The notes beneath the pieces are model-generated. The model had not been told where the DNA came from, ran no database searches, and saw only the letters and a program-made list of their open reading frames with translations. A DNA stretch of 64,000 nt, from positions 3,078,156-3,142,155 of the forward strand of contig CP104974.1 in NCBI GenBank assembly GCA_025452255.1, read 5' to 3'. Origin of the DNA: Devosia sp. A8/3-2 (lineage in GTDB: Bacteria > Pseudomonadota > Alphaproteobacteria > Rhizobiales > Devosiaceae). Position 1 is the stretch's first letter, and every line of letters starts with the position of its first letter. Both the position numbers and the translations under genes were made by a program. Positions 21,580 to 32,447 of the stretch are shown piece by piece.

Positions 21580-22008
21580 ATGAAAAACCTTCTTTTGGCG
21601 GCCGCCGCCGCAGTTTCAATCACTGGTTGCACTGCGCCAAACACCAATCTCAGCACGATGCAGTTGTCAGGCGCGACCTGGGCGCTGCTGCCAAATTACC
21701 GAGACATCGCAGCCAAGGCCGTTGCTCACCTGCCTGTTGCCGAGGGCGCCGCGCTGGTATTCTCGGAGCTGCGCAACATGCTGGGCGAGACGATTTTCTC
21801 CCCCAAGCGGTGGTATGCTTGCGTTGCGGGCGTAAAGCCTCCTGCGCCCAAGCCGACCCCGAAAACTGTTCCCGTAGTAACCCGCGTGACCGACTGGATC
21901 GCGCCGCCTGAAACGCATGGCCGCTACGACGTCATCGTCATCCTCAATGACAAAGGCCACACCTCTTTGCGGCGGACATTCGATAGCGAACTCTGCCACA
22001 GGACCTAG
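21580..22008 (+). CDS. Small lipoprotein of unknown function
   Basis: An intact 142-residue protein preceded by AAAGGGGCAAAG. The lipoprotein signal MKNLLLAAAAAVSITGC has the lipobox ITGC. The mature part has no motif I recognise; it contains a proline-rich stretch (KPPAPKPTPKTVPVV) and a possible small beta domain ending YDVIVILNDKGHTSLRRTF. The 199 bp before it, after tRNA-Pro, show nothing assignable. A strong intrinsic terminator lies 120 bp downstream. Confidence 0.65.
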   Translation: MKNLLLAAAAAVSITGCTAPNTNLSTMQLSGATWALLPNYRDIAAKAVAHLPVAEGAALVFSELRNMLGETIFSPKRWYACVAGVKPPAPKPTPKTVPVVTRVTDWIAPPETHGRYDVIVILNDKGHTSLRRTFDSELCHRT

Positions 22009-22128
22009 CGTCCCGGCTCATCTGCCTTTTATACTAATGCGATGGAGATGTTGGGGGAACCCGGTCGCGTCCGACGCGTTTAATGTGAACAGGTTTGCCC
22101 CTGTGACCTCCAAACGACGTCATGTCGA

Positions 22129-22168
22129 GACCCCGGCCCCCATGCACACAGGACCGGGGTCATTTTTT
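22129..22168 (+). terminator. Intrinsic terminator downstream of the lipoprotein gene
   Basis: GACCCCGG, 17-base loop, CCGGGGTC, then ATTTTTT on the plus strand. The T run overlaps the last codons of the convergent cyclase gene. Confidence 0.75.
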
Positions 22169-24247
22169 GTCGAATGGCAGGAAGTCATCTGGGCGAGTCA
22201 GACAGGCGGCGTAGAAATCGGAAAGACGTGGATCCAGGGCCGCGCCCAGCGTGATGCAGTGGTCGATTTCGGTGCGCGCCGGCGACTGTTTTGACAGTGC
22301 TTCCAATAGATTAGCATGCGCAGCCTCCAGCGCGATAAATGCCGGATCAGCGGCCAGCGCCTCATCGCCCAATAGAAGATAGACCGGCTCACGCGCGCTC
22401 ATGCCGCGGAGCGCCAGCGCGCCGGCCGGCAGGCAGGCCAGTTCAGGCGCGGCGGCGCGGGTTTCGGCTGATATCAGGATGTCGTAGCCCACTATTCGGC
22501 AGGCGCTTCCGACGCGGCTGGCGACGTTGACGGTGTCGCCGACGCACGAATAATTGAAGCGGGTTTCGAGCCCCATATTGCCCACCAGCGCCGGGCCGGT
22601 GGCTATGCCGATGCCGATGGCGATCGGTCTGTTCGAGCCAGCATTGAGCCGCTGCAATGCCGCGCGCATGGCAAGAGCGGCCCGGCAGGCGTGCAACGGG
22701 TGCCGGTCGAGCGTGGCGGGGGCATTCCAGAATGCCATCACCGCGTCGCCCATGAATTTGTCGATGGTGCCATGCTGGCCGATGATCGCAGCGCCCAAGG
22801 CCGCAAAGAGCCGGTTGAGAATGGCGACCAGTTCGGCGGGCGCGGTGCGCTCGCTAAGGGCGGAGAAATTCCGCACATCGGAGAACATCACGCTCATCTC
22901 GCGCAGGTCGCCGCCCAGCTTGAGCAGGCTCGCATCCCGATCGAGCCGGTCGAGCAAGGTCGGCTCGACATAATGGGCAAAGGCCCGCCGGACGCGGCGC
23001 TTGTCGGCATCGGTCACGGCGAACTGAAAAAGGCCATGGCGGCATAGGTGAGCACAGCGCCAAAGAGGGCAAAGCTGGGGTCGGTCAGCAGCCCATATTG
23101 GCTGAAGGCGAACCAGCTGCCAGCCACTGACACAGCCGCGATCATCAGCGAAAACAGCAGCCCCACCATGGGTCCGCTCTGATAGCAGCACCAGAACAAT
23201 GGCCAGTCCGCTCACCGCCAGAGCAACGATTTCGAGGCCCGCGACCCAGTCGGCCCGGTTGAGAAACGTGCCGGTCAAAATCTGTTCCAGCGCCTGCACG
23301 TGGATCGAAACACCGGCCACCGCCTCGCCCAGCGTACTGGCGCGGATATCGAGCAGGCCGCTGGCCGAGGCACCGACAAAAACGATGTGGCCGGCAATGC
23401 TCGGCGCGAGCATATCGTAACCGTCCGCGAGCAGATCGGTGGCCGGAATATAGATCGATGGCTCAAGATGCCGGTAATAGAGCCACATGTCGCCCGTTGG
23501 ACCTGTCGGTACGGTGTAATCGCCAACGCGCAGGCTCTCGACCATGCCGGCGCTATCGCCCAGCACCACCAATGTCGACGCCCCCTGCGCCACGCGCAGT
23601 GCCTCCACCGACAATGTCGGTATTGGCGCAGAATCGTTCGACCAGAGCAGCGGCAGGCGACGCGCCACCCTTGCCCCGGCCGTATCGAGACTGGCCACGC
23701 CCGTGCCCTTGGCCGCCTGCTCCAATAGGGGCAATGGCGAGGCCGCCCCGCCCAGCACCGGCAGAGCGTTCAGCGGGTCCGTCCCCGTCAGCGCGAATCC
23801 TGATTTGGGCGATGGCAGCGCCGTCCGGCTCTTTTCGCTGCGGGTGAGGCTGAGAATGCTTGGTCCAGCCGCGAGCGCGGTGGCGAATTCGGCATCATAG
23901 TCGGCACCAACCGATAGGATCGAGGATGGCGAGAGGCGATCCGGCTCGGGAAACAGCACGTCGAAGGCAATCGCCGCCGCACCCAGCTCGGTCAGGCGGC
24001 TCGCAATGGTCGCCATGGTGCGCCGCGACCGTGGCCATTGCCCCACCCGGGCCAACGAATTTTCGTCAATGTCGATGATCCGTATCGGCAGGTCAGCCGG
24101 AGCCGGTCGCGGCCGCAATTGCTGGAAAGTGTCGAAGGCGGTCTCGCGCGCCACACGCACCGGATAAGGATCGCTCGCCCGCAAGGCCACCAGCAGGCCG
24201 ACGATGACGGCGCCGAAGACCAGAGCCGACAGCCGCCGTTTCCACAT
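22160..24247 (-). CDS. CHASE2-sensor class III adenylate/guanylate cyclase
   Basis: Membrane cyclase that makes cAMP in response to a periplasmic signal. It has an N-terminal membrane helix and an extracytoplasmic CHASE2 domain (about residues 30-320, with IRIIDIDENSLARVGQWPR). Three membrane helices (about 330-410) are followed by the catalytic domain with SVMFSDVRNFSALSERT (metal Asp), GTIDKFMGDAVMAFWNAP (second metal Asp) and YSCVGDTVNVASRV. Two errors (23041 T run, 23179 TCGA insertion) cancel and leave about 45 wrong residues in the membrane part; the true reading there includes MVGLLFSLMIAAVSVAGSWF. It starts 3 bp after the AraC gene stop. Confidence 0.9.
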   Translation of the reverse strand: MWKRRLSALVFGAVIVGLLVALRASDPYPVRVARETAFDTFQQLRPRPAPADLPIRIIDIDENSLARVGQWPRSRRTMATIASRLTELGAAAIAFDVLFPEPDRLSPSSILSVGADYDAEFATALAAGPSILSLTRSEKSRTALPSPKSGFALTGTDPLNALPVLGGAASPLPLLEQAAKGTGVASLDTAGARVARRLPLLWSNDSAPIPTLSVEALRVAQGASTLVVLGDSAGMVESLRVGDYTVPTGPTGDMWLYYRHLEPSIYIPATDLLADGYDMLAPSIAGHIVFVGASASGLLDIRASTLGEAVAGVSIHVQALEQILTGTFLNRADWVAGLEIVALAVSGLAIVLVLLSERTHGGAAVFADDRGCVSGWQLVRLQPIWAADRPQLCPLWRCAHLCRHGLFQFAVTDADKRRVRRAFAHYVEPTLLDRLDRDASLLKLGGDLREMSVMFSDVRNFSALSERTAPAELVAILNRLFAALGAAIIGQHGTIDKFMGDAVMAFWNAPATLDRHPLHACRAALAMRAALQRLNAGSNRPIAIGIGIATGPALVGNMGLETRFNYSCVGDTVNVASRVGSACRIVGYDILISAETRAAAPELACLPAGALALRGMSAREPVYLLLGDEALAADPAFIALEAAHANLLEALSKQSPARTEIDHCITLGAALDPRLSDFYAACLTRPDDFLPFDKK

Positions 24248-24250
24248 GGG

Positions 24251-25168
24251 CTAGTTGATGCGCCTGCGGTTTTGCGTCCGCACCGTCACCGGCGCGCCGG
24301 GCCGGGTGCGCACATCGTGGCGGAAATCGCTGGGCGAGGTGCCGGCGATCTTGCGGAAGGACTTGTTGAAGGCGCTGAGCGAACCAAAACCGCTATCCAT
24401 CGCCACCTGCAGCACATTTGCCTCTTCCTGCATCAGCAAGGCCTGCGCATAGCTCAGCCGCATCAGGTTCACATAGTCGTTGAGCGTCATGCCCGTGGTC
24501 TTCTTGAACACGTTCATCGCGTATTTCGGGTGAACATTGGCTGAGGCGGCGATATCGGAAGAATCGATGTCCTCGTGGAAATTGTCGGCGATAAAATCGC
24601 AGATGCGCACCACGATGGGCGAGGAATGGTGATCCGAGCCCTCCACGGCATTGGCGATATCGGCGCGGCCGAGCAGCAGTGAATAGGCATCGAAGCGCAC
24701 CCGCTCGATCCGCAGCAGCAATTCGTCGACAGCCATGCCGGCCTTCATCGGGTCGCCCGAGCGCGCATAATCGTTCCAGCGGGCAAAGTTGAGCGTATCG
24801 GAAGCGTCGGTGGCCCGGGTGATCAGGGTCGCCCCCTGCATCAGCTTGGATTGCACATCCCGGGGCAGCCGCAGGCGGAAGAAATGCACCAGCGGCAGAT
24901 GCCCGCCGGCATAGACGACATCGTCGGCCGCATCGTCCAGCTGGTGCGGCAGCCCGCCCCAGAACAGGGCCATATCCCCTTCGCTGAACCGCACTTCATG
25001 GCCACTCATCTTATAGTGGACCCAGCCGCGCACGATGTAATTGACCTCCACCTGCGCATGCCAATGTGGTGCGCGCATTACCGGCGGCGCCGCATGAAAC
25101 ATCGACAACACCGTGGGAAGCCGCTCTACCCCGTTGGCGTCGGGAACATAATAGGTCCTTTCGGTCAT
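24251..25168 (-). CDS. AraC-family transcriptional regulator
   Basis: Probable regulator of the divergent sugar ABC operon. ATG of MTERTYYVPDANGVERLPTV is chosen because GGAAAG lies 6 bp upstream; an upstream ATG at 25225 is possible. The N-terminal cupin-like sugar-sensing half (PHWHAQVEVNYIVRGWVHYK) is followed by two HTH motifs at the C-terminus: SSDIAASANVHPKYAMNVFK and VLQVAMDSGFGSLSAFNKSF. About 305 residues, intact. The cyclase start follows its stop by 3 bp, so the two are probably translated together. Confidence 0.88.
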   Translation of the reverse strand: MTERTYYVPDANGVERLPTVLSMFHAAPPVMRAPHWHAQVEVNYIVRGWVHYKMSGHEVRFSEGDMALFWGGLPHQLDDAADDVVYAGGHLPLVHFFRLRLPRDVQSKLMQGATLITRATDASDTLNFARWNDYARSGDPMKAGMAVDELLLRIERVRFDAYSLLLGRADIANAVEGSDHHSSPIVVRICDFIADNFHEDIDSSDIAASANVHPKYAMNVFKKTTGMTLNDYVNLMRLSYAQALLMQEEANVLQVAMDSGFGSLSAFNKSFRKIAGTSPSDFRHDVRTRPGAPVTVRTQNRRRIN

Positions 25169-25273
25169 CTTACTTTCCGCCAACTCCACATGCCTTTTGG
25201 CATGGACGCATTGCACCAGAGGCATAGCTTAGGAAGCGCTCGGCATAAGAGCAAATGAAAAGGGAGGACTTAC

Positions 25274-26550
25274 ATGATCCGCATTACTTCGCGGTGGCGC
25301 AATACGCTTGCTGTTGCGCTGACCGGCGTGAGCCTGTTCAGCGTCGCTGCTGCCTCGGCGGCCGAAATCACCGTCTGGTGCTGGGACCCCAACTTCAACG
25401 GCGCGACGATGGAAGAGGCATTTTCGCGCTACAAGGCCAGCCATCCTGACGATACGATCAAGGTGGAAATCTTCGACAAGGCCGCCATGGAGCAGAAGCT
25501 GCAGGCGCAGCTCGCATCCGGCGCCACCGATGGCCTGCCCGATATCGTGCTGATCGAAGATTATCGCGCGCAGAAATATCTGCAGTCCTTCCCCAGCTCC
25601 TTCGAGCCCCTCAATAGCCATGTCGATTACTCGACCTTCGCGCCCTACAAGGTGGAACTGGCGACCCTCAACGGGCAGACCTATTCCATCCCCTTCGATT
25701 CCGGTGTCACGGGCTATTTCTATCGTTCCGACCTGCTGGCTGAAGCCGGCATCACCCCGGACCAGCTCAATAACATCACCCGGGATCAGCTGATCGAGAT
25801 CGGCAAGACCGTCAAGGAAAAGACCGGGCTGCCGCTGCTGCCGATCGATCTGACTTCGTCGGACTGGATCCGTATCATGCTGCAATCGGCCGGCAGCTGG
25901 TATTTTGACGCTGATGGCAATGTGACCATCAAGGACAATCCGGTCTTCAAGGCCGCCGTCGAAACCTATCAGCGCCTGATGACCGCTGGCATCACCACGC
26001 CGGTTTCTGGGCTGGACGGAATATACCGGCTCTGTTCACCTCGGGTAAGACCCCCTCCACCTTCTCGGGCGTGTGGATGACGGCCACGATCAAGGCCAAT
26101 GCCGATCAGTCCGGCAAGTGGGGCGTTGCCCCCTCCCTGCGCCTCGATGGCGTTGAAGGCGCCGGCAATGCGTCCAATCTGGGCGGTTCGAGCTGGTATG
26201 TCCTCTCCTCGGCTCCCGAGAAAGAAAAGGCCATCGATTTCCTGACCTCGATCTGGGCCAAGGATGTCGATTTCTACCAGAAGATCCCGGTCAACCGTGG
26301 CGCTCTGGGCACCTATCTGCCCGCCCGCGAAGGCGAAGCCTTCAAGGCCAGCGACGAGTTCTTCGGCGGCGAGCCCGTGTGGCAGAACTTCTCCACTCGG
26401 CTGGCCGCGATTCCGGCGGTCAATTACGGCATCTTCACCGAAGAAGCCGACACCGCCACGGTTGCACAAATCCCGGCGATTACCAGCGGCGGCAACGTCG
26501 ATGAAATCATCGCCGCCATCGATGCTCAGGTTCGTCAACAGACCCAGTGA
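25274..26550 (+). CDS. Sugar ABC transporter substrate-binding protein (CUT1 type)
   Basis: Periplasmic sugar receptor. GGGAGG precedes ATG; the signal peptide is MIRITSRWRNTLAVALTGVS with cleavage after ASA. The mature protein has the family-1 binding fold, e.g. ITVWCWDPNFNGATMEEAF and later VWMTATIKANADQSGKWGVA. Frameshifts at about 26028 and 26037, both TCG read as TCTG, break it after residue 250; the true join reads TTPVSGWTEYTGSFTSGK. The repaired length is about 424 residues. Divergent from the AraC gene with 105 bp between. Confidence 0.9.
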
Positions 26551-26649
26551 TACCGGCATCCCGGGGGCGGCCTAGCCGTCTCCGGTCCTCCTCATGGCCT
26601 CGCGCTCTGCGCGGGGTCGTTGGCTCTGACATGGCAAAAAGGGGATACA

Positions 26650-27533
26650 ATGGCGCAATCCGCATTGACGCGCAGCGAACGGATAAACGGCTGGCTTTTT
26701 GTGATGCCGGCGCTCGTTCTGCTCGGCATCTTCATGGTCTATCCGATCCTGTGGTCCCTCTGGATGAGTTTCCGTGTCGGCCGCGGGATGAATTTCAGCT
26801 TTGGTGGCTTTGCCAACATCATGCGACTGACGCAGGACCCGGTTTTCCTGCGCGCTCAGCAATACGATGCTGTTCCCGGCCATGCAGGTGCCGATCATGC
26901 TGGTGCTGGCGTTGTTTTTTGCCAATGCGCTCAATGACAGCAAACTCTGGGGCCGGGGCTTTTTCCGCACCGCGATCTTCCTGCCCTGCGTGACCTCGCT
27001 GGTTGCCTATTCGGTGATCTTTAAATCGATCTTTGCGATTGACGGCATTGCCAACCAGACGCTGCTGGTGCTCCACCTCATCGAGAACCCGATCAACTGG
27101 CTGTCCGATCCTTTCTGGGCCCGCGTCGTTGTCATCACCGCCATCACCGGCGCTGGACCGGCTACAACATGATCTTCTATCTCGCGGCCATGCAGAACAT
27201 CGACCGCTCGATCTATGAAGCGGCCCGCATCGACGGCGTCCCTGCCCGGGCGCGGTTCTGGTTCATCACCGTGCCGCTGCTCAAGCCCGTGATTCTGTTC
27301 ACCTCGGTCATTTCCACCATCGGCACGCTGCAATTGTTCTGACGAGGTCAACCTGTTGACCCGTGGCGGCCCCTCGGATCTCGACGCTGACCCTGTCGCT
27401 CTACATCTACAATCTCAGCTTCAAGTTCATGCCCAGCTTCGGCTACGCGGCAACCGTCAGCTATGTCATCGTCATCCCGGTGGGCATTCTCAGCCTGATC
27501 CAGTTTATCGTGGCCAAGGACCGCCGCGCATGA
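26650..27533 (+). CDS. Sugar ABC transporter permease 1 (MalF-type)
   Basis: Inner-membrane component, about 293 residues and six spans: MAQSALTRSERINGWLFVMP at the start, and the EAA loop YEAARIDGVPARARFWFITV near residue 210, which docks to the ATPase. Frameshifts at about 26858 (GCGCGC lost one GC), 27162 (CCTGG lost T), 27343 (TTCGA insertion) and 27378 (TCGA insertion). Its stop overlaps the next start as ATGA. Confidence 0.9.
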
Positions 27534-28348
27534 GCAATCCAATCGCCCTTATCGGCCGCGCCGGCACTTATCTGCTGCTGTCGCTCGCGGCCTTCCTGTC
27601 GATCTTCCCGTTTTTCTGGATGGTTGTCGGCGCCAGCAATACCTCTGCCGACATCATTCGCGGCAAGGGCATGCCTGGCGGCGCGCTGTGGGACAATATC
27701 GTCAAGTTCGTCAACTCGTTCGACATGGTGCGGGTGCTGTTCAACTCGTTCCTGCTGGCCGGTTTGGGAACCGTGCTGACCCTGCTGGTCGCCTCGATGG
27801 CCGGCTACGGCTTCGAGATGTTCTGCCTGCGCTTCCACGAAAAGGTCTTTGGCGGCCTGTTGCTGATGTTGTCCATCCTGTTCGCGGCCTTGATGATCCC
27901 GCTGTTCATCCTGATGGCGCAGTTCAAGATCATCAACACCTACCGAGCCGTGCTGCTGCCCAGCATCGCCTCGATCTTCATCATCTTCTACTTCCGGCAG
28001 GCGACCAAGGCGTTCCTGAGCGAGCTGCGCGACGCAGCTAAAATCGACGGGCTCAAGGAGTGGCAGATCTTCCTTTATGTCTACATGCCGGTGATGCGCT
28101 CCACCTATGCGGCAGCGACCATCATTGTCTTCATGGCAAACTGGAACAGCTATCTGTGGCCACTGATCGTGCTGCAGACCAATGAGATGAAAACGCTCAC
28201 CCCGGCGGTAGCGACGCTGGCTGCCGGCTATACGCCCGATTTCGGCGTCATCATGGTCGGCGCGATCGCTGCCACCCTCCCCACCCTCGTCATTTTCTTC
28301 CTGCTCCAGCGCCGCTTCGTCGAAGGCATGCTGGGCGCGGTCAAATAA
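27530..28348 (+). CDS. Sugar ABC transporter permease 2 (MalG-type)
   Basis: An intact 272-residue inner-membrane protein with six spans, starting [20 protein letters not shown]. The EAA loop is [20 protein letters not shown] near residue 170. It overlaps the upstream permease by 4 bp and is 10 bp from the ATPase gene, a tight operon. Confidence 0.93.
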   Translation: MSNPIALIGRAGTYLLLSLAAFLSIFPFFWMVVGASNTSADIIRGKGMPGGALWDNIVKFVNSFDMVRVLFNSFLLAGLGTVLTLLVASMAGYGFEMFCLRFHEKVFGGLLLMLSILFAALMIPLFILMAQFKIINTYRAVLLPSIASIFIIFYFRQATKAFLSELRDAAKIDGLKEWQIFLYVYMPVMRSTYAAATIIVFMANWNSYLWPLIVLQTNEMKTLTPAVATLAAGYTPDFGVIMVGAIAATLPTLVIFFLLQRRFVEGMLGAVK

Positions 28349-28358
28349 GGTTCAGTCC

Positions 28359-29441
<1,083 letters not shown>

Positions 29442-29503
29442 TGCCATTTCGCCCGGGAGCACGCCCCCGGGATCAGAAAGCCGTTTCAACAAGGACTATC
29501 ATC

Positions 29504-31519
29504 ATGTCGACCGATCAGAAAATCCGCTGGGGCATTATTGGGCCGGGCAGCATTGCCAAGGCCTTCCAGTGGCGGTGTTGCCGGCTCCAAACACGGCGTT
29601 CTGGCCGCCATTGCGACCCACGACCCCAATAAGCCGAACCCGGCCAAGGACTTCCCCGGTGCGAAAATCGTGCACGGCTATGATGCCCTGCTGGCCGACC
29701 CGGAGATCGATGCCGTCTACATCGCCGTGCCCCATACCGGTCACGCCGAATGGGCCATCAAGGCGGCCGAAGCGGGCAAACATGTGCTGGTCGAAAAGCC
29801 CTTCGCGCTATCCGCCTTCGAGATCGATGCGGTGTTCCACGCCCATCGCAAGGCAGGCACGTTTGCGGGCGAAGCCTTCATGTATCGCCTGCATCCGCAG
29901 ACAGCCAAGCTGGCCGAACTGATCGCCTCGGGCGTCATCGGCGATGTCCGCATGATCCAGTCGAGCTTCGGCTTCTCCATGGGCAAGTTCCAGCCCCAGC
30001 ATCGCCTGTTCGCCTCGGACCCGGCCGGTGGTGGCATTCTTGATGTCGGCGGTTATCCCGTTTCCATGTCCCGCTTCATCGCCGGCGTAGCGCTGGGCAA
30101 GCCCTTTGCCGATCCGATCAAGGTTTCGGGCACTGCCAAGCTCAATGCCGAAGGCACCGATGATTGGGCCGCCGCCGTCCTCACCTTCGAGAACGGCATT
30201 GTCGCCCGAGTCTCCTGCGCGGTGATGGTCAACCTCGACAATGTGCTGCGCATTCACGGCTCGGAAGGCCGCATTGAAGTGCCGGATTTCTGGTTCGCCG
30301 GTGGCGACCGCGACAAGGGCGTCGGCAAGATCGACATCGTCAAGAAGGACGGCAGCCGCGAAACCATCAGCGTTGGCGAAGAACGCCACGTCTATTCCTT
30401 CGAGGCCGATGCCGCTGCCGAAGCGATCTTTGCCAAGCGGCAGGAACTGGCTTCGCCGGGCATGAGCTGGGCCGATAGCTCGGGCAATGCCCGCGTGCTC
30501 GACGCCCGGCGCAAGGATGCCGGGATCGAATATTCGATCGAAAAGCCGGCCAAGCGCGTCAACACCTCGGCCAACCGCCCGCTGGGCCCCAATGGTACTG
30601 TCATCCCCAAGCGCTCCATTCCGAACCTGCCCAAGCAGGCTTCGGCCGCAGCCCTCGGCTTTGAGGATTTCAAGACCTTCGCCTCGGGCGCCATCCTGCT
30701 CGACGCCTTCTGGGAAAAGGGCGGCAATCTGTTCTGACACCGCCTTCATCTATGGCGGCGGCTATACTGAAAAGCTGTTCGGGCAATGGCACACCAGCCG
30801 TGGCACGCGCGAGCAATCGGTGCTGATCGGCAAGGGCGCCCATAGCCCGCTGGTCTATCCGGACGTGATCGCCAAGCAGCTGACCCAGTCGCTTGATCGC
30901 CTCCAGACCGACTATGTCGACATCTACTTCATGCACCGCGACAATAAAGATGTGCCGGTGGGTGAGTTCGTCGACGCCATGGATGCCGAGGTCAAGGCCG
31001 GCCGCATTCGCGGGCCGTTCGGTGGCTCCAACTGGACCAAGGAACGGTTCTGACGAGGCCATCGCCTATGCCGAACGCACCGGCAAGACCAAGCCGAGCG
31101 CGCTGTCCAACAACTTCGCCCCGGCCGAAATGCTGGACCCGATCTGGGACGGCTGCGTCACCTCCTCGACGCCGGACTGGAAGAAGTGGCTCAATGACCG
31201 CCGAGTCACCAATTTCTCCTGGTCGAGCCGGGCCCGCGGCTTCTTCACCGACCGCGCCGGTCGCGACAAGACCGACAATGAGGAACTGGTCCGCGTCTGG
31301 TATAATGAGCAGAACTTCGGTCGCCGCGACCGCGCCATCGAGCTGGGCAAGCAACTCGGCAAGAGCCCGATCCACATCGCACTCGCCTATGTTCTCGCCC
31401 AGTCCTTCCCCAGCGTCCCCCTGATCGGGCCGCGCACTTTGGGCGAGCTGGACGACAGCATGAATGCCTTCGATGTCAAGCTGACGGCTGATCAGGTGAA
31501 GTGGCTCGAAAACGGCTAG
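29504..31519 (+). CDS. Fused Gfo/Idh/MocA oxidoreductase and aldo/keto reductase
   Basis: One reading frame, after repair about 670 residues, joins two oxidoreductases. Residues 1-330 are a Gfo/Idh/MocA enzyme: IRWGIIGPGSIAKAF (Rossmann glycines), HVLVEKPFALS (catalytic Lys region) and GGGILDVGGYPVSM. Residues 350-670 are an aldo/keto reductase: LLDAFWEKGGNLFDTAF (Asp of the tetrad), DYVDIYFMHRDN and PLIGPRTLGELDDSM. Frameshifts at about 29567, 30734 and 31030. It follows the sugar ABC genes by 62 bp with AAGGA upstream, so it probably metabolises the imported sugar by NAD(P)-linked oxidation and reduction. Confidence 0.82.
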
Positions 31520-31566
31520 GTTTTGGCGGGAGGGGGCTGCAGTTTATTGTAACCGGGCCAGCAATA

Positions 31567-31679
31567 CCCCCTCCTAACCTCCCCCGGTAGGGGAGGAATA
31601 TCTCAACTCTTGGAGTGAGATCGAGCCCCAACCACAAAACGGTCCCTCCCCTATCAGGGGGAGGCTAGGAGGGGGTACT
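31567..31679. repeat. Intergenic palindromic repeat, family C
   Basis: Arms TACCCCCTCCTAACCTCCCC and complementary GGGGGAGGCTAGGAGGGGGT about 75 bp apart. The same family is near 39.7 kb and, as a half, at 53.1 kb. Confidence 0.85.
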
Positions 31680-31733
31680 CCGATGCCCGTATCTCCCAGA
31701 TACGAAGTCACCCCTGACCTCCCCCACCCACGG

Positions 31734-31834
31734 TGTCATTCCGGCGGAGGCCGGAATCCATGTCCGTGGCGATCCACACCCATCCAGCGCCGGGATGATC
31801 TTCAGCATGGATTCCGGCCTCCGACGGAATGACA
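31734..31834. repeat. Intergenic palindromic repeat, family A
   Basis: Arms GTCATTCCGGCGGAGGCCGG and GCCTCCGACGGAATGACA. The arms differ from other A copies at the same position on both sides (compensatory GCAGG to GGAGG), which supports selection for base pairing. Confidence 0.85.
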
Positions 31835-31887
31835 TCGTGGTTGTGAAAAGCCCCAGACCTACCAACAGCATTACCCCCACCCACTGC

Positions 31888-31974
31888 ATCTCCCTCGGGC
31901 CTGACCCGAGGGCCACTCACCGCTTGCGCCGGATTGAGAAAGGCCCTCGGGTCAGGCCCGAGGGAGACGCGGTG
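31888..31974. repeat. Intergenic palindromic repeat, family B
   Basis: CCCTCGGGCCTGACCCGAGG and GGCCCTCGGGTCAGGCCCGA. Each arm is itself palindromic, separated by about 45 bp containing CACCGCTTGCGCCGG. Confidence 0.85.
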
Positions 31975-32006
31975 GTTGATTGAAGGTGCATGTGCACTGC
32001 ACTCCC

Positions 32007-32052
32007 CACCCACGGTGTCATTCCGGCCTGCGCCGGAATGACACCGTGGGTG
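32007..32052. repeat. Short perfect palindrome of family A
   Basis: A 21 bp arm (CACCCACGGTGTCATTCCGGC), loop CTGC, and a perfectly complementary 21 bp arm. It looks like a collapsed A element retaining only the outer parts. Confidence 0.85.
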
Positions 32053-32214
32053 TGACAAGTGCACGGCCACCCACCACCCCATCCCACCCAAGCCCCTAAC
32101 CACGCAAAACTTTTCCGCACTGTTCGGCAAAGCCGTCCAGTATCATGCGTGTGTCTTCTTGCGCGTTAATCCCCTGCCCTATCTTCATCGTTGCGAGACG
32201 ACGGTTCTCGCATT

Positions 32215-32347
32215 CGTTCTCAGGGCGGGGTGTAATTCCCCACCGGCGGTAAGGGGGAAACCTCAAGCCCGCGAGCGCCTCGAAAGAGGGTCAGCAGATC
32301 CGGTGTGATTCCGGAGCCGACGGTCATAGTCCGGATGAAAGAGAACG
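32215..32347 (+). ncRNA. FMN riboswitch (RFN element)
   Basis: The outer stem CGTTCTC/GAGAACG encloses the conserved RFN core: CAGGGCGGGGTGTAATTCCC, ACCGGCGGTAA, then AGCCCGCGAGCG, GTCAGCAGATCCGGTG and CCGACGGTCATAGTCCGGAT. It binds FMN and here stands 100 bp before a riboflavin transporter gene, so it should repress uptake when FMN is plentiful. Confidence 0.95.
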
Positions 32348-32409
32348 GGACAAACGCTGCTTGCCGGCGTCTGTGCCTTTTGGCCGGGCGCTTGCTGCTG
32401 CGCTGCCTC

Positions 32410-32436
32410 CCGTAACCCTGAGGAAACTGGTTACGG
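32410..32436 (+). promoter_or_regulatory. Stem-loop at the ribosome-binding site, probable riboswitch expression platform
   Basis: CCGTAACC, 11-base loop, GGTTACGG, directly followed by AAAGGA and the ribN ATG. There is no T run, so control is more likely by masking translation initiation than by termination. Confidence 0.55.
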
Positions 32437-32447
32437 AAAGGACTTTT

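Larger units (their letters stand above)
31520..32214. other. Gene-free stretch made almost wholly of intergenic repeats
   Basis: No plausible gene is seen in 695 bp. It holds one copy each of repeat families C, A and B, plus a short perfect A-type palindrome. The last 160 bp before the riboswitch (to 32214) show no further feature. Confidence 0.8.

Noticed and set aside
27330..27360. Programmed frameshifting at TTCTGA sites
   Set aside because: The extra base occurs irrespective of gene strand and frame, in dozens of unrelated essential genes, with no slippery heptamer, pseudoknot or downstream structure in common. A data artefact explains it better.
31567..32052. CRISPR array
   Set aside because: The repeats are long palindromes of several families at irregular distances, without constant-length spacers, and no cas gene is present.
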